Source of the DNA: Nitrospirota bacterium
Lineage (GTDB): Bacteria; Nitrospirota; UBA9217
NCBI GenBank assembly: GCA_029858565.1
Contig: JAOUEV010000011.1
Coordinates: 1-64,000, forward strand
Length of the DNA stretch: 64,000 nt
Direction: 5' to 3'
In this document: piece by piece, positions 36,056 to 45,740 of the stretch
Layout: each line of letters opens with the position of its first letter
How positions within the stretch are numbered: the stretch's first letter is position 1
Program-made: the position numbers and the translations under genes
Notes under the pieces: generated by a model
Databases searched by the model: none
Told to the model about the DNA's origin: nothing
The model's input: only the letters and a program-made list of their open reading frames with translations

Positions 36056-37510
36056 ATGCTGACATCGGTCCAGGAAATTCTTAAGCAACTTGTCCCCATT
36101 TACCCGGAATTTGTGCTCATCGCATTCGCGCTCTCCGTGCTGGTTGTCGATATGTTCCTGAACGGCCGGTACACGCATCTTTTGGGATGGTACAGCCTCA
36201 TCGGCATCGTCATAGCCGCGAGCATGACAATAATCCTCGGGGGAGTGCAAGGGGCCTTTTTCTCCGGCACGGTTCTGCTTGACCCGTTCTCTCAGTTCTT
36301 TAAGCTTGTGTTCTACCTGGCCTGCGGGCTGGGCATACTGATCGCCATGAAGTATCTTGATATCGAGGATATCCATCGCGGCGAATATTATGCCTTGATG
36401 CTGTTCGCGACCGCCGGCATGATGCTTATGGCCTCGGCAGGGGACCTGATAACGATCTATCTCGGCCTGGAACTGATGGCGCTGTCCATCTATGTCCTTG
36501 CCGGATTCATGCGCAAGGACAGCCGGTCGAATGAGGCGGGGATCAAGTACCTGCTGCTGGGCGCTTTTTCCTCGGGCATCATGCTCTACGGCATGTCGCT
36601 CTTGTATGGACTCGCCGGGACAACGAACCTGGACGGAATCCTGGCTTTCCTCCGTACCGCTGACCTGAAGAACCCCGTACTGTTCCTTTCCATGGTAATG
36701 CTGATGGTCAGTTTCGGGTTCAAGGTGGCTGCTGTTCCGTTCCATATGTGGGTTCCCGATGTCTATGAAGGCGCTCCGACCTCGGTCACCGCGTTCATGT
36801 CTGCGGGCCCCAAAGTGGCGGGATTCGCCGTGTTATTGAGGGTCTTCACGCATACGCTTGACCCGCTTCACGCGGACATCTCCCTGCTCCTGTCCGGCCT
36901 CGCTGTTCTGACCATGGCGGTTGGAAATGTCATGGCGTTGAGCCAGACAAATATAAAACGTATGCTGGCGTACTCTTCCATTGCCCATGCAGGGTATGCT
37001 CTGGTAGGGGTCGCCGCAGGAGGGCAGGAGGGAGCGGCCAGCGTGATGCTCTATGTTCTGATCTACGCGGTCATGAATATGGGGGCTTTTGGCGTAGTGA
37101 TCATGCTCCGGAAAGCAGGGATGCGCGGCGAGGAGATTTCGGACTTTGCGGGACTTGGGAAAACGAACAAGACCGCGGCGTTCCTCATGCTCATATTCCT
37201 TTTCTCTCTCACCGGGATACCGCCCATGGCGGGATTCGTCGGTAAGTTCTATATCTTCAAGTCTGCGGTGCAGGCCGGGATGATCTGGCTTGCGATCGTG
37301 GGGGTCCTGTTTTCCGCGATCAGCGCTTATTTCTATCTGCGGGTCATCATGCTGATGTATATGTACGATCCCAAGGAAGAGTTCGGACTCGTCCAATCGC
37401 CGGCACTTGCGCTCGCTCTTGCCATCTCGGTGACCGCGGTCATTGTCATCGGAGTATATCCGACCCCGGTGCTGGAGTTCGCACGGGCATCGGTAGCCGG
37501 GCTCCTGTAA
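36056..37510 (+). CDS. nuoN: NADH-quinone oxidoreductase subunit N
   Basis: A 484-residue antiporter-like subunit, the last of the nuo operon. Recognisable parts are YLGLELMALSIYVLAGF, FKVAAVPFHMWVPDVYEGAPTSVTAFMSAGPKVAGFA and NIKRMLAYSSIAHAGYALVG. CCGGAGAGGTATC precedes the ATG. No clear terminator is visible after it; a decayed gene follows. Confidence 0.95.
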   Translation: MLTSVQEILKQLVPIYPEFVLIAFALSVLVVDMFLNGRYTHLLGWYSLIGIVIAASMTIILGGVQGAFFSGTVLLDPFSQFFKLVFYLACGLGILIAMKYLDIEDIHRGEYYALMLFATAGMMLMASAGDLITIYLGLELMALSIYVLAGFMRKDSRSNEAGIKYLLLGAFSSGIMLYGMSLLYGLAGTTNLDGILAFLRTADLKNPVLFLSMVMLMVSFGFKVAAVPFHMWVPDVYEGAPTSVTAFMSAGPKVAGFAVLLRVFTHTLDPLHADISLLLSGLAVLTMAVGNVMALSQTNIKRMLAYSSIAHAGYALVGVAAGGQEGAASVMLYVLIYAVMNMGAFGVVIMLRKAGMRGEEISDFAGLGKTNKTAAFLMLIFLFSLTGIPPMAGFVGKFYIFKSAVQAGMIWLAIVGVLFSAISAYFYLRVIMLMYMYDPKEEFGLVQSPALALALAISVTAVIVIGVYPTPVLEFARASVAGLL

Positions 37511-37548
37511 TTCACCGGTTCGAGGATATTTTGAGTCTCAGCGGTCCT

Positions 37549-37910
37549 ATGCGATATTTCCTGATCGCTGTCGCTTTTGTCCTGTCCCTTGTCTGTTCCG
37601 CATTTGCCGTTGAACCTGATGTTTCCGGGACAACGGTTGATACAATGCTGCCGCAGGTCCAGACGACATTTCTTCCTATCGGCTACTTGTTTACTCCGCT
37701 CATTGCTGATCAGAAACAGCCCCGCTTCTACGTCAGTTATCGCAGATAAGCTTATCATGATGGCCAGTTCTATACCGACCGTATTTTCTAATACGGCATC
37801 GGCATCTATCTCGGGTATTGAAGTGGCCGGAGTTATCCCCTTCGACGGGATCGATCCTTTCCCGTATGATCTGCCTCATAGCTCACCGCGACACGTGCAT
37901 GCTATACTAA
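37549..37910 (+). pseudogene. Decayed exported protein, DUF1207-like N-terminus
   Basis: An ATG at 37549 opens a signal peptide (MRYFLIAVAFVLSLVCSAFA) followed by FLPIGYLFTPLIADQKQPRF and YVSYRR, then a stop at 37749. The F-x-P-L-(I/L)-A-D-x-K-Q-P-R-F pattern is the start of DUF1207 outer-membrane-associated proteins. Past the stop, other frames continue with YHDGQFYTDRIF and YGIGIYLG, broken by further stops, as expected of a decayed gene. The full protein would be about 350 residues, so most is lost. It follows nuoN by 38 bp. Confidence 0.5.
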
Positions 37911-37914
37911 GAAC

Positions 37915-38616
37915 ATGAAACCGGAAGGCAAAGGATACATTCTCAAGGAATACGGCTCCTGGAGCGTCCTGCTGGTAGCGTTCATCACCGGCTTGGCAGT
38001 TGCCAGGGAATTTCCCTGGCAGGCGCTGCCGGTGTTTGGATCCCTGGGTCTTTTGATCAATTCCAAGCAGGCATTCACCAAGTGGACAAGACAGCCCGCA
38101 GACCGCAAGCATCTGGTTGTTTTTTTCGGTCAGATCACTGTTGGCGCTATCATCCTGATTGCTGTATACAGCCGTGGAATACCGCAGCTTCTCCCGCTTC
38201 TGGTCTTTCCCGCTGCATACCTGCTGATGAATCGTCTGGCAGGTGAGCATTTCATCGTGACCGAGTTGCTGGGATTCGCGCTGCTGAGCCTTTCCGCGGT
38301 CCTCTCGAAATTTCTGGTCGTGGATGGTGTTGATGTGCGGCTCTTTGTCGCCGCCGCTCTCTATTTTACCGCCGGGGTTTTCAAGGTTAAAGCGGTCTTG
38401 TTAAGGAAAACGCGGGATCGTGTGTTGTCGGTGTTGTATATCTTTTTTGCAGCTTACGCCTACCGTCGTTTCCATCTTTCGCTTCTGATACTCCTTCCGC
38501 TGGCAGAAAACATCATCATGGCTGCCACGCTCTACAAGGTCAGACTTCAGACCACTGGCTGGATCGAAGTGGCAAAGAGCATTACTTTTCTTCTTCTGAT
38601 GGCCTGGCTGTTCTAG
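37915..38616 (+). CDS. YwiC-like membrane protein
   Basis: A 233-residue polytopic membrane protein with about seven hydrophobic segments. The N-terminal KEYGSWSVLLVAFITGLAVA corresponds to the (R/K)EHGAWxML start of the YwiC-like family, known from Bacillus YwiC and its relatives. The function is unknown; the name comes from a gene next to anaerobic-respiration genes in Bacillus subtilis. The start codon lies close behind the decayed DUF1207-like gene and lacks a strong ribosome site. Confidence 0.7.
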   Translation: MKPEGKGYILKEYGSWSVLLVAFITGLAVAREFPWQALPVFGSLGLLINSKQAFTKWTRQPADRKHLVVFFGQITVGAIILIAVYSRGIPQLLPLLVFPAAYLLMNRLAGEHFIVTELLGFALLSLSAVLSKFLVVDGVDVRLFVAAALYFTAGVFKVKAVLLRKTRDRVLSVLYIFFAAYAYRRFHLSLLILLPLAENIIMAATLYKVRLQTTGWIEVAKSITFLLLMAWLF

Positions 38617-38987
38617 GGGGGATATGACCTTGTCGGCCTAATAGGTCAGGTTCTATTCCTTAGTAAAAGATTGACCGGTTTTATTCCAGGTATCCTACCT
38701 TCTCCCGCAGGGTGTCGCAGGTGAATATTACCCATCATTAGTCTCATCCAGACATTTATTCAGGTCTAGCACTTCCGTTATTTGCCTCGCCATGCTTTTT
38801 CTGGTTGATTTTATCTGTCGGCTATACTATTCTTAACATTGATATTTTGCAACGTAATGGCGATGTGCGACCAGTCATATAATCTGCAGAGCTTTCCAGA
38901 TATTTGTACGAAAGAAGCAAGGAGCAAAGATTCCAGCTCCTGCCGGTCCGACAGCTGGTCGTGCAGAAAAAAGGAGGAAAAGTATTC
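38617..38987. other. Intergenic region without a gene
   Basis: About 370 bases. Both strands were read and no protein with a plausible start and composition was found. TATACT at 38823-38828 and TATAAT at 38878-38883 resemble -10 boxes, but neither has a good -35 at the right distance. A strong ribosome site, AAAAGGAGGAAAA, lies at the end for the next gene. Confidence 0.5.
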
Positions 38988-39320
38988 ATGGAGTTGGATG
39001 TGCGGATCAATGACAAGTCGACATCGATCATCATTGGTGATCCTTATCGACCTGATGTCGAAGGGATCACCCGAAGGATCTCTGAGATGGCAGCAGCGGG
39101 GGGCATCCGATTAAACGATCTTGATGTGCGCGGTCTGTTGCCGCAGATGGTTCGCGGGGTCGCCGGATGCGAAGAAGGTTGTCCCGCCAACGCCAAGGAT
39201 CTTGTTGAGAAAGGCTACGGCCCCTTCGAACTGGAGTACATTGAAGGGGGAATATTGACGGCTCAGGCGAGGACCAAGGAAGGGCTGACGCTGCTCTTGA
39301 AGCTGTTTCCCGATTTTTAA
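38988..39320 (+). CDS. Conserved hypothetical protein with CEEGCPANA motif
   Basis: A 110-residue soluble protein from the ATG at 38988, behind AAGGAGGAAAAGTATTC. The centre has VAGCEEGCPANAKDLVEKG (a C-x3-C pair) and the C-terminus reads GPFELEYIEGGILTAQARTKEGLTLLLKLFPDF. It looks like a compact alpha-beta protein conserved among anaerobic bacteria, but I cannot name a family or function with confidence. The cysteine pair could bind metal. It is followed by an MBL-fold hydrolase gene 92 bp on. Confidence 0.75.
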   Translation: MELDVRINDKSTSIIIGDPYRPDVEGITRRISEMAAAGGIRLNDLDVRGLLPQMVRGVAGCEEGCPANAKDLVEKGYGPFELEYIEGGILTAQARTKEGLTLLLKLFPDF

Positions 39321-39412
39321 AAAAGCCTTCCAGCAGACGGGAATGCTTTCGTATCTGATCCGGCGATACCGGAAGATTATTGCACCAGGCTGGGAATTGG
39401 AGGAGGGCGGAG

Positions 39413-40252
39413 ATGAAGATCACATGCTGGGGCGCGCGGGGTTCCATAGCCGTTTCAGGCAGGGAATACGAGAAGTACGGCGGTGATACGACCTGTATAG
39501 AGATCAGGAGCAGCGAGAACGACATCATTATCATCGATGCCGGCACCGGGATGCGAAAGCTGGGAAACAAGCTGCTGACAGAAGAAAAACGCTCCTATAA
39601 CCTTCTTCTTACCCATGCGCACTGGGACCATCTCATGGGTTTCCCGTTCTTCAAGCCCATTTACATGAAAGGCACAAGGATCGACATGTACGGCTGTCCC
39701 TTTACGCAGGATTCGATCAAGGCGATCTTCGCCAGGTCCATGGTTGCTCCCTATTTTCCCGTGGAGTTCAACCAGATCCAGGCAGAGATTACCTCTGCGG
39801 GGATCTGCTCCGAGGGATTTCATATCGGCCCCATGCACATCGAACCGATACACCTTAGCCATCCGAACCAGGGCATCGGATATAAGTTCAGCGAGAACGG
39901 CAAGAGTTTCGTGTTCCTGACCGATAATGAACTCACGCTGAAGCACAGCGGCGGGTGCGAGTACGGCGACTATCTCCGCTTTTCGGAAGGCGCAGATCTG
40001 CTGATCCATGACGCGGAATATACCGAAGCTCAGTACAAGATGACCAAGGGGTGGGGGCATTCGGTCTATACCGATGCCCTTCGCCTTGCAATGGAATCGG
40101 GAGTGAAACAGTTCGGCCTGTTCCATCACAACCAGGAGCGGCTGGATGAGGACCTCGATCGCATGGTAGAGGACTGCAAAAGCATAGCCGCTCAGCAGGG
40201 GAAATCGCTTCAGATATTTGCTGCGCAGGCAGGTCAGGAGATGGTCCTTTAG
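39413..40252 (+). CDS. MBL-fold metallohydrolase
   Basis: A 279-residue metallo-beta-lactamase-fold protein. The metal motif is THAHWDHLMG (H-x-H-x-D-H), with H in HLSHPNQGIGY and D in LIHDAEYT as further ligands, and H in GLFHHNQE. The N-terminal GARGSIAVSGREYEKYGGDTTCIEI marks the subgroup close to PhnP/cAMP phosphodiesterase-like and RNase Z-like enzymes, often encoded near response regulators in delta-type bacteria. It probably cleaves a phosphodiester bond. GGAGGGCGGAG precedes the ATG. Confidence 0.85.
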   Translation: MKITCWGARGSIAVSGREYEKYGGDTTCIEIRSSENDIIIIDAGTGMRKLGNKLLTEEKRSYNLLLTHAHWDHLMGFPFFKPIYMKGTRIDMYGCPFTQDSIKAIFARSMVAPYFPVEFNQIQAEITSAGICSEGFHIGPMHIEPIHLSHPNQGIGYKFSENGKSFVFLTDNELTLKHSGGCEYGDYLRFSEGADLLIHDAEYTEAQYKMTKGWGHSVYTDALRLAMESGVKQFGLFHHNQERLDEDLDRMVEDCKSIAAQQGKSLQIFAAQAGQEMVL

Positions 40253-40386
40253 CAAACAGGTCGGAGTGAAGCGAGTGAACCTCGTCCGGCGGTCATTGTC
40301 CCGGCCGGGAGGGGTTTATCCTCGCGGATTCATGTACGCCAGTCCATTCTGTTATCCTTTTGTGCCCCGAAGCCACCGGCCAGTTG

Positions 40387-41739
40387 ATGCCTATGATCGA
40401 TCAGCAGCGAATACGAGTTTTGATCGCCGATGATGAAAAGAACCTCCGTGAGGTGTTGCAGGCGGAGCTTTCCCGTGAATCTTTTGCGGTGTCGACGGCA
40501 GATTCCGGAAAAACTGCCCTGGAGCTTCTGGCAAAGAACGAGTATGACGTGCTTGTCCTTGATCTGAATATGCCGGGGATCGACGGCCTTGCGGTTCTCA
40601 AGAGGATCTCTGAACTGGACTCCCTTGTGGAGACGGTCGTCCTGACGGCGAACGCAACGGTTGCCTCTGCCGTCGATGCCATGAAGTACGGCGCCTACGA
40701 TTATCTGCGCAAGCCGGTTGACCTGGATGAGCTTGAAACGGTCATTAAAAAGGCTTATGAGTCCAAAAAGCTTCGCAGCGAACATCTTCTGCTTAAGACC
40801 CAGCTGCAACGTCAGGCCGATGACGCAAAACTCGTGTTTACCAGCCCGGTCATGCGCGCGCTTCTTGACACGGTGGGGAAAATGGCCGGGACCGAGTATT
40901 CGATCCTCATCACGGGCGAGAGCGGCACAGGCAAGGAATTGATCGCCCGCTCGCTCCATCAGCGGTCGAGCCGGGCCGACGGCCCGTTCGTGGCGATCAA
41001 TTGCGGGGCAATCCCCGAAGGCATGATCGAGAGCGAGCTGTTTGGCTATGAGAAGGGCGCCTTCACCGGAGCGTATGGAAGGAAGCTGGGAATACTCGAG
41101 CTCGCTCAGGGAGGTACGCTGTTCCTCGATGAGATTGGCGATATGCCCCTGCAGCTGCAGGTAAAGCTGCTTCGTGTCATCGAGACGTCCAGGTATTATC
41201 GTCTTGGCGGCACGCGTGAGCTGACCTCCAATGTCAGATATCTTTCGGCCACGAACAAGGACTTGAAGCAGGAAAGCATGCGCGGCACATTCCGGCAGGA
41301 CCTGTACTACCGCATTACCGGACTGACGATCGCTGTGCCGCCGCTTCGCGACCGTGTTGAGGATATTTCCCTGCTGGTCGAGCATTTTCGCATGGCGGAG
41401 CTCGTGTTCCGTCAGAAACGGTTCAGCCGCGAGGCGCTCTCCGTGCTCGAACGCTACGGGTGGCCGGGAAATGTGCGGGAACTGCAGAACGTGGTCCAGA
41501 GGGCGTTACTGCTTTCCCGGAGCGATGTTGTCATGCCTTCCGACCTGCCGCCGGACCTTGAAGGGGCCGGTCCTGTAATTCCAACGGGGAAAACGAGAAA
41601 GCTCGAAGAGGTCGAACGCGAGCATATTCTACGGGTTCTCGCGGAGACCGGCGGCCGCAGAGAGCAGGCCGCGGCGATCCTCGGGATACACGCGCGAACG
41701 CTTCGTCGCAAGCTTGCCGAGTACGGCATAACTGCATGA
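40387..41739 (+). CDS. NtrC-family sigma-54 response regulator
   Basis: A 450-residue regulator: receiver domain (about 9-122, phospho-acceptor D59 in LVLDLNMPG), AAA+ domain with GESGTGKE (Walker A), the sigma-54 contact loop GAFTGA and LFLDEIGDM (Walker B), and a C-terminal Fis-type helix-turn-helix (EQAAAILGIHARTLRRKL). All parts look intact. It is followed by a large histidine kinase gene (68 bp gap), probably its partner. A sigma-54 promoter-like sequence lies 3.5 kb downstream before the two-CW genes, a plausible target. The start could also be M3; the TTG further upstream is less likely. Confidence 0.9.
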   Translation: MPMIDQQRIRVLIADDEKNLREVLQAELSRESFAVSTADSGKTALELLAKNEYDVLVLDLNMPGIDGLAVLKRISELDSLVETVVLTANATVASAVDAMKYGAYDYLRKPVDLDELETVIKKAYESKKLRSEHLLLKTQLQRQADDAKLVFTSPVMRALLDTVGKMAGTEYSILITGESGTGKELIARSLHQRSSRADGPFVAINCGAIPEGMIESELFGYEKGAFTGAYGRKLGILELAQGGTLFLDEIGDMPLQLQVKLLRVIETSRYYRLGGTRELTSNVRYLSATNKDLKQESMRGTFRQDLYYRITGLTIAVPPLRDRVEDISLLVEHFRMAELVFRQKRFSREALSVLERYGWPGNVRELQNVVQRALLLSRSDVVMPSDLPPDLEGAGPVIPTGKTRKLEEVEREHILRVLAETGGRREQAAAILGIHARTLRRKLAEYGITA

Positions 41740-41807
41740 CCGTTCCCGGTTCCTTGCAGAATGAACGCATTGAGAACCTTCTGCCGCAAAACGGATATTC
41801 CTGATCA

Positions 41808-44800
41808 ATGACCCTACTGCAAACGATAGATAAAACGCGCCCGCTGGTCTGGTTCCTGGTCGCGCTGGTCCTGTTCCTGTCGGCCGGTACCGGCATGTTC
41901 GTGGTCCAGCAGCGGACCCATTTGCTCGGGGAGGCCGAGGATTACGCAGACCGCGAACTGAACCTGCTCGGAGCGATCATTGCCCAGGACCTGATCAAAC
42001 ACAACTTCATCGGAGTTCGCAAATACCTTGCCGCTTTTGTGAAGCAATATCCTGATGTCTATTCGATCAAGGTTACCGCGCCGAATGGTTTTGTCCTGAC
42101 CGAACAGAGCCGTACCGGATTTCCCGAAAAATCCTTTACCCGTTCCTACTGTGTTGATATCGAACCGCCAACTGACAAATGCGCGGATATCGAACTCGTC
42201 CATGATCTCGATCCGATCCAGCGCCATATCTCTAGAATGACGAAACAGGCGATAGTGGCCATGGTATTCTTCGCTGGTTTCATGGGAGCGATCCTCTGGA
42301 CCGTGCTCCGAAGGACGGCCTTTCTACCCCTTGAGCAGGCCCTTGCAGACCTGAATACCACAAAGGAGAACCTGGAACTCCGCGTAGCCCAGCGCACCGC
42401 TGACTGGATGATGGCGAATAAGGAGCTTAAGCAGGAGATCCTGGAGCGGGAAACTGTGGAGAAACAGGTTCTGGAATCGGAGGCGAAATTCAAGAGTTTT
42501 GCAGAACAGGCGATCGTCGGTATTTATCTGATCCAGGACGGAAAATTCAAGTACTGCAACCCGCGCTTTGCTGAAATGTTCGGCTATGAGCAGCCCTCAG
42601 AGCTTATGGACGCGGATTTCCTTCACCTCGTTCATCCTGATGATATTACGCTCGTTGCCGAACGGATGGCGAAGAGACTGAATAACGAGATCCCATCAAC
42701 CCATTATCACTTTCGCGGCATTCGGAAGACCGGCGAGGTCATTCACCTTGAGGTGTTCGGCTCCACCATGGATTACGCCGGAAAGCGGTCGGCTATCGGA
42801 ACGATCCTGGATGTCTCCGAGCGTGTTCTTGCCGACGAAGCGCTGCAGGCAAGTGAGTCAAAGTACCGCCAGGTCCTGGATAACATCAATGAGATCATCT
42901 ATATGGTCTCACTGCGGGAAGATGCACTCCTGGGAGATGTCGTGTTCGTGGGAGGCCAGGTCTCCTCCATTGTCGGCATTCCTGCCGAAGCCTTCCTTGG
43001 GGATCCCCGACTCTGGATCAGCCTGGTACATTCCGAGGACATGGAAGGTCTTCGGGATTCAACGAAGCGCATGATCAGGGACCGGGTGAAGGTCACCAGG
43101 AACTACCGTATCCTGAACAGTGTGACGGGACAGCATGTGTGGCTGGAAGACAAGGTCACCCCGCAGTTTGATGCCGCGGGAAGGGTTATCGGGTGTTTTG
43201 GCGTCGCGCGGGATGTAACGAAGCGAAGAAAGATCGAGGATGAACTGCTTTGGACAAGCGATACTCAGGCAGTGATCAACAGGCTGTTGAACCTTTCCAT
43301 GGAGGATCAGCCTCTTGATGAGGTGCTGCGCAGGACGCTGGAGATCATTCTGTCCAGTTCCCGTTATGCCCACCATTCCATGGGGGCGATCCTGCTGATG
43401 GATGGTGATGACGACAAGCTTCGCATGCGGGTCCAGCATGGGCTTCCCCCGGAGATCCTATCCGCCTGCGCAGTTCTGCCGGTCGGCACCTGCCTGTGCG
43501 GACGGGCAGCAGCGACCCGTGAGGTCCAGTTCTCCGCGTCGGTGGACGACAACCATGAGACTCGTTACCCCGGGATCATACCTCACGGCCACTACTGTGT
43601 GCCGATCCTGCTGGCCAACCGGACCCTTGGCGTCCTTTCCGTGCATCTTGACGCAGGGCATCATCGCGATATGCGGGAAGAGGAGTTCCTCGTGGCGGTA
43701 GCCCAGGCTCTCGGTGGCATCATAGAGCGCAAGAGGATGGAAGAGGAACGGGAACGGATGATCAGCGATCTGCGAACGCTCCTGGATACCATCTCCGCGT
43801 CCCGCCGTGATTGGCAGGAAACTTTTGACAGCATCAAGGACATGATATCGATCCATGACAGCGATTTCACGATCATCCGTGCGAACAAAGCGTTCGCGCA
43901 GAACTTCGGCATGGAGCCGCGTGACGTCGTCGACAAGAAGTGCTATGAATTGTTCCACCACGGGCGCTCACCGATACTTCGCTGCCCTCATCAGCGGGCG
44001 CTGGACACAAAGGAGCCTGTCACCGAGGAGGTCCATGACCCCGCATCCGGTCGCATATACCTGATGTCCACTTTCCCCTATGCATCGCCGGAATCGAATA
44101 TCCGGGGATCCATTCATATCGCCCGGGACATCACCGAAATGAAGGAAAAAGAAATGCGGCTGATCATGAGCGAACGCCTTGCTTCTCTCGGACAGATGGC
44201 CTCGGGGGTCGCTCATGAGATCAACAACCCCCTGGCTGCCATAGCCGGGTGTGTTGACGGTCTGAGCAGACGGATCAATCGAGGCGAATATGATCCCGAG
44301 CTCTTTCTGAAGTATCTGGGGATCATCAAGGACGAGATCAACCGGAGCAAGAACATTACCACCAGCATGCTGTCCGTGGTGCGCAAGAGCTCCTATGAGA
44401 AGAAACAGGTCAACATCATTGATGCGTTCGAAAAAGCCCTGGAGATCATCGGGTTCCAGGGACGCCTGAAAAATGTCGAGGTAAGGCGGACCTACAGTGC
44501 AGACCTGCCTCAGGTCTATGGAAGCGAAGGCGAACTGAAGCAGGTGTTCCTGATACTCCTGACGAACGCCCTTGATGCCATGGACGACAAGGGGATCCTT
44601 TCCGTGAACACTGCGTTCCACGAACGGATCCTTTTCGTTGATATCTCCGACACCGGACCAGGGATCGCGCCGGATCTGCGCACCCGTATATTTGATCCCT
44701 TTTTTACCACCAAATCCGAGCGTGGCGGCACCGGACTTGGACTTCCCATCGCGAGCCGTATCATTGAGGCTCATAGCGGATCTATTGAGATCCTTACCGA

Positions 44801-44846
44801 TGCCCGACCGGGTACAACGGTCCGCGTCTCTCTCCCGCTCACCTGA
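41808..44846 (+). CDS. Multi-sensor histidine kinase (PAS-PAS-GAF-PAS)
   Basis: A 1012-residue sensor kinase. Transmembrane segments lie at about 13-33 and 147-168 with a periplasmic domain between them. Then come PAS domains (about 220-345 and 350-480), a GAF domain (about 495-640), another PAS (about 675-785) and the catalytic core. The phospho-histidine is H803 in GVAHEINNPLAAIAG (NtrB-like HisKA); the N box is LTNALDAMDD and the G boxes are DTGPGI and GGTGLGL. The PAS at about 680-740 has CHRAHQR-type cysteines (CYELFHHGRSPILRCPHQRA), a pattern often seen in redox or metal-linked PAS domains. It follows the NtrC-type regulator gene, so the two form a likely pair. Confidence 0.9.
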   Translation: MTLLQTIDKTRPLVWFLVALVLFLSAGTGMFVVQQRTHLLGEAEDYADRELNLLGAIIAQDLIKHNFIGVRKYLAAFVKQYPDVYSIKVTAPNGFVLTEQSRTGFPEKSFTRSYCVDIEPPTDKCADIELVHDLDPIQRHISRMTKQAIVAMVFFAGFMGAILWTVLRRTAFLPLEQALADLNTTKENLELRVAQRTADWMMANKELKQEILERETVEKQVLESEAKFKSFAEQAIVGIYLIQDGKFKYCNPRFAEMFGYEQPSELMDADFLHLVHPDDITLVAERMAKRLNNEIPSTHYHFRGIRKTGEVIHLEVFGSTMDYAGKRSAIGTILDVSERVLADEALQASESKYRQVLDNINEIIYMVSLREDALLGDVVFVGGQVSSIVGIPAEAFLGDPRLWISLVHSEDMEGLRDSTKRMIRDRVKVTRNYRILNSVTGQHVWLEDKVTPQFDAAGRVIGCFGVARDVTKRRKIEDELLWTSDTQAVINRLLNLSMEDQPLDEVLRRTLEIILSSSRYAHHSMGAILLMDGDDDKLRMRVQHGLPPEILSACAVLPVGTCLCGRAAATREVQFSASVDDNHETRYPGIIPHGHYCVPILLANRTLGVLSVHLDAGHHRDMREEEFLVAVAQALGGIIERKRMEEERERMISDLRTLLDTISASRRDWQETFDSIKDMISIHDSDFTIIRANKAFAQNFGMEPRDVVDKKCYELFHHGRSPILRCPHQRALDTKEPVTEEVHDPASGRIYLMSTFPYASPESNIRGSIHIARDITEMKEKEMRLIMSERLASLGQMASGVAHEINNPLAAIAGCVDGLSRRINRGEYDPELFLKYLGIIKDEINRSKNITTSMLSVVRKSSYEKKQVNIIDAFEKALEIIGFQGRLKNVEVRRTYSADLPQVYGSEGELKQVFLILLTNALDAMDDKGILSVNTAFHERILFVDISDTGPGIAPDLRTRIFDPFFTTKSERGGTGLGLPIASRIIEAHSGSIEILTDARPGTTVRVSLPLT

Positions 44847-45207
44847 CACCTACGCTTCCTGTTAATCCAACGCATGAACCTGCCGCTTTCATAATTTCAT
44901 GACGCCTGATGCAGGGTGAACCCTAGCGACCATGCCCGGTCCTTGTCCTATCCATACGGTCCGGCAGGAAACATTATTCTCTTCAGGTACGATAAAAACG
45001 TGCAGGGTTATTACTTCAACAGTCGTCGTCTTCTCTGCGCTGTCAGCGATGACCGACCTCCCATCTCTTTTGTTTTCCGAGATATACGGAATGTAATCAG
45101 TTCAAATAGATAATTACATGGGGACAAAATGTCCTGAATGGAACTTTTTGTCCCCTAAAATAAGAGCCATTGAAAAAATAAATACATAAAAACAATAAGA
45201 TAGATAA
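44847..45207. other. AT-rich intergenic region with a 10-bp inverted repeat
   Basis: No gene is convincing here. At 45120-45129 and 45146-45155 lie the exact inverted copies GGGGACAAAA and TTTTGTCCCC with a 16-base loop; there is no T-run after it on either strand, so it is a weak terminator at best. The sequence becomes strongly A+T rich from about 45090 towards the sigma-54-like promoter. Confidence 0.6.
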
Positions 45208-45224
45208 TGGCAATAATATTGCTT
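45208..45224 (+). promoter_or_regulatory. Putative sigma-54 promoter
   Basis: TGGCAATAATATTGCT fits the -24/-12 pattern TGGCA-N6-TTGCW with exactly ten bases between the GG and GC doublets. It lies 73 bp before the first two-CW gene and downstream of an NtrC-type activator gene. The A+T-rich setting raises the chance of a coincidental match. Confidence 0.5.
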
Positions 45225-45296
45225 AATTGTGCAGAGTAAATATGTACGCAGCTGACCGGTTCATTTAGAACGAACATCCTAGGGGGAGGAATTTGT

Positions 45297-45659
45297 ATGA
45301 AAAAGAATTGCTGGGAGCATAAGAAATGCGGCAGGCAGCCGGGAGGACACAAGACGCAGGAACTGGGTGTATGCCCTGTGACGACCCATCAGGCCCTTAC
45401 CGGCGTGCACGGCGGCAGCCATGCCGGGCGCGCGTGCTGGGTCGTGGCCGGTTCTCTGTGCGGCGGCAAGATCCAGGGTGCCTATGCCCAGAAACTGAAT
45501 AACTGCTGGCGGTGCGATTTTATGATCGCGGTCAAGCAGGAAGAGGATAGTGCGCCATTCGGTTTTTCGGCAACCCGTCTTGGAATGGAAAAGACACTGT
45601 CAAAGTCCATCAACGGCAGCAGGGCTGAATCCCAGGCGGAAGAAGTTTCAGGGCATTGA
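45297..45659 (+). CDS. Two-CW domain protein (first copy)
   Basis: A 120-residue soluble cysteine-rich protein. The two-CW domain is complete: NCWEHKKCGRQPGG at the start, LGVCPV, then GRACWVVAGSLCGG and the C-terminal NNCWRCDFMIAVKQEE. The domain has two C-W pairs and about eight cysteines, presumably metal or cluster ligands, and often appears next to or fused with signalling modules in delta-type bacteria; its function is unknown. GGGGGAGGAATTTGT precedes the ATG. A homologous gene follows 81 bp later. The C-terminal tail after residue 85 is not conserved between the two. Confidence 0.85.
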   Translation: MKKNCWEHKKCGRQPGGHKTQELGVCPVTTHQALTGVHGGSHAGRACWVVAGSLCGGKIQGAYAQKLNNCWRCDFMIAVKQEEDSAPFGFSATRLGMEKTLSKSINGSRAESQAEEVSGH

Positions 45660-45740
45660 TGTATTCCTGAAAAAAGCTCAGACAGCCGGAAAGACCCACG
45701 ATAAGAGAAGCATCGTTATTGTTTATCAGGGGAGGGAACG

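Noticed and set aside
45120-45155. Terminator for the histidine kinase gene
   Set aside because: The stem is good but there is no T-run after it and it lies about 270 bp past the stop codon.
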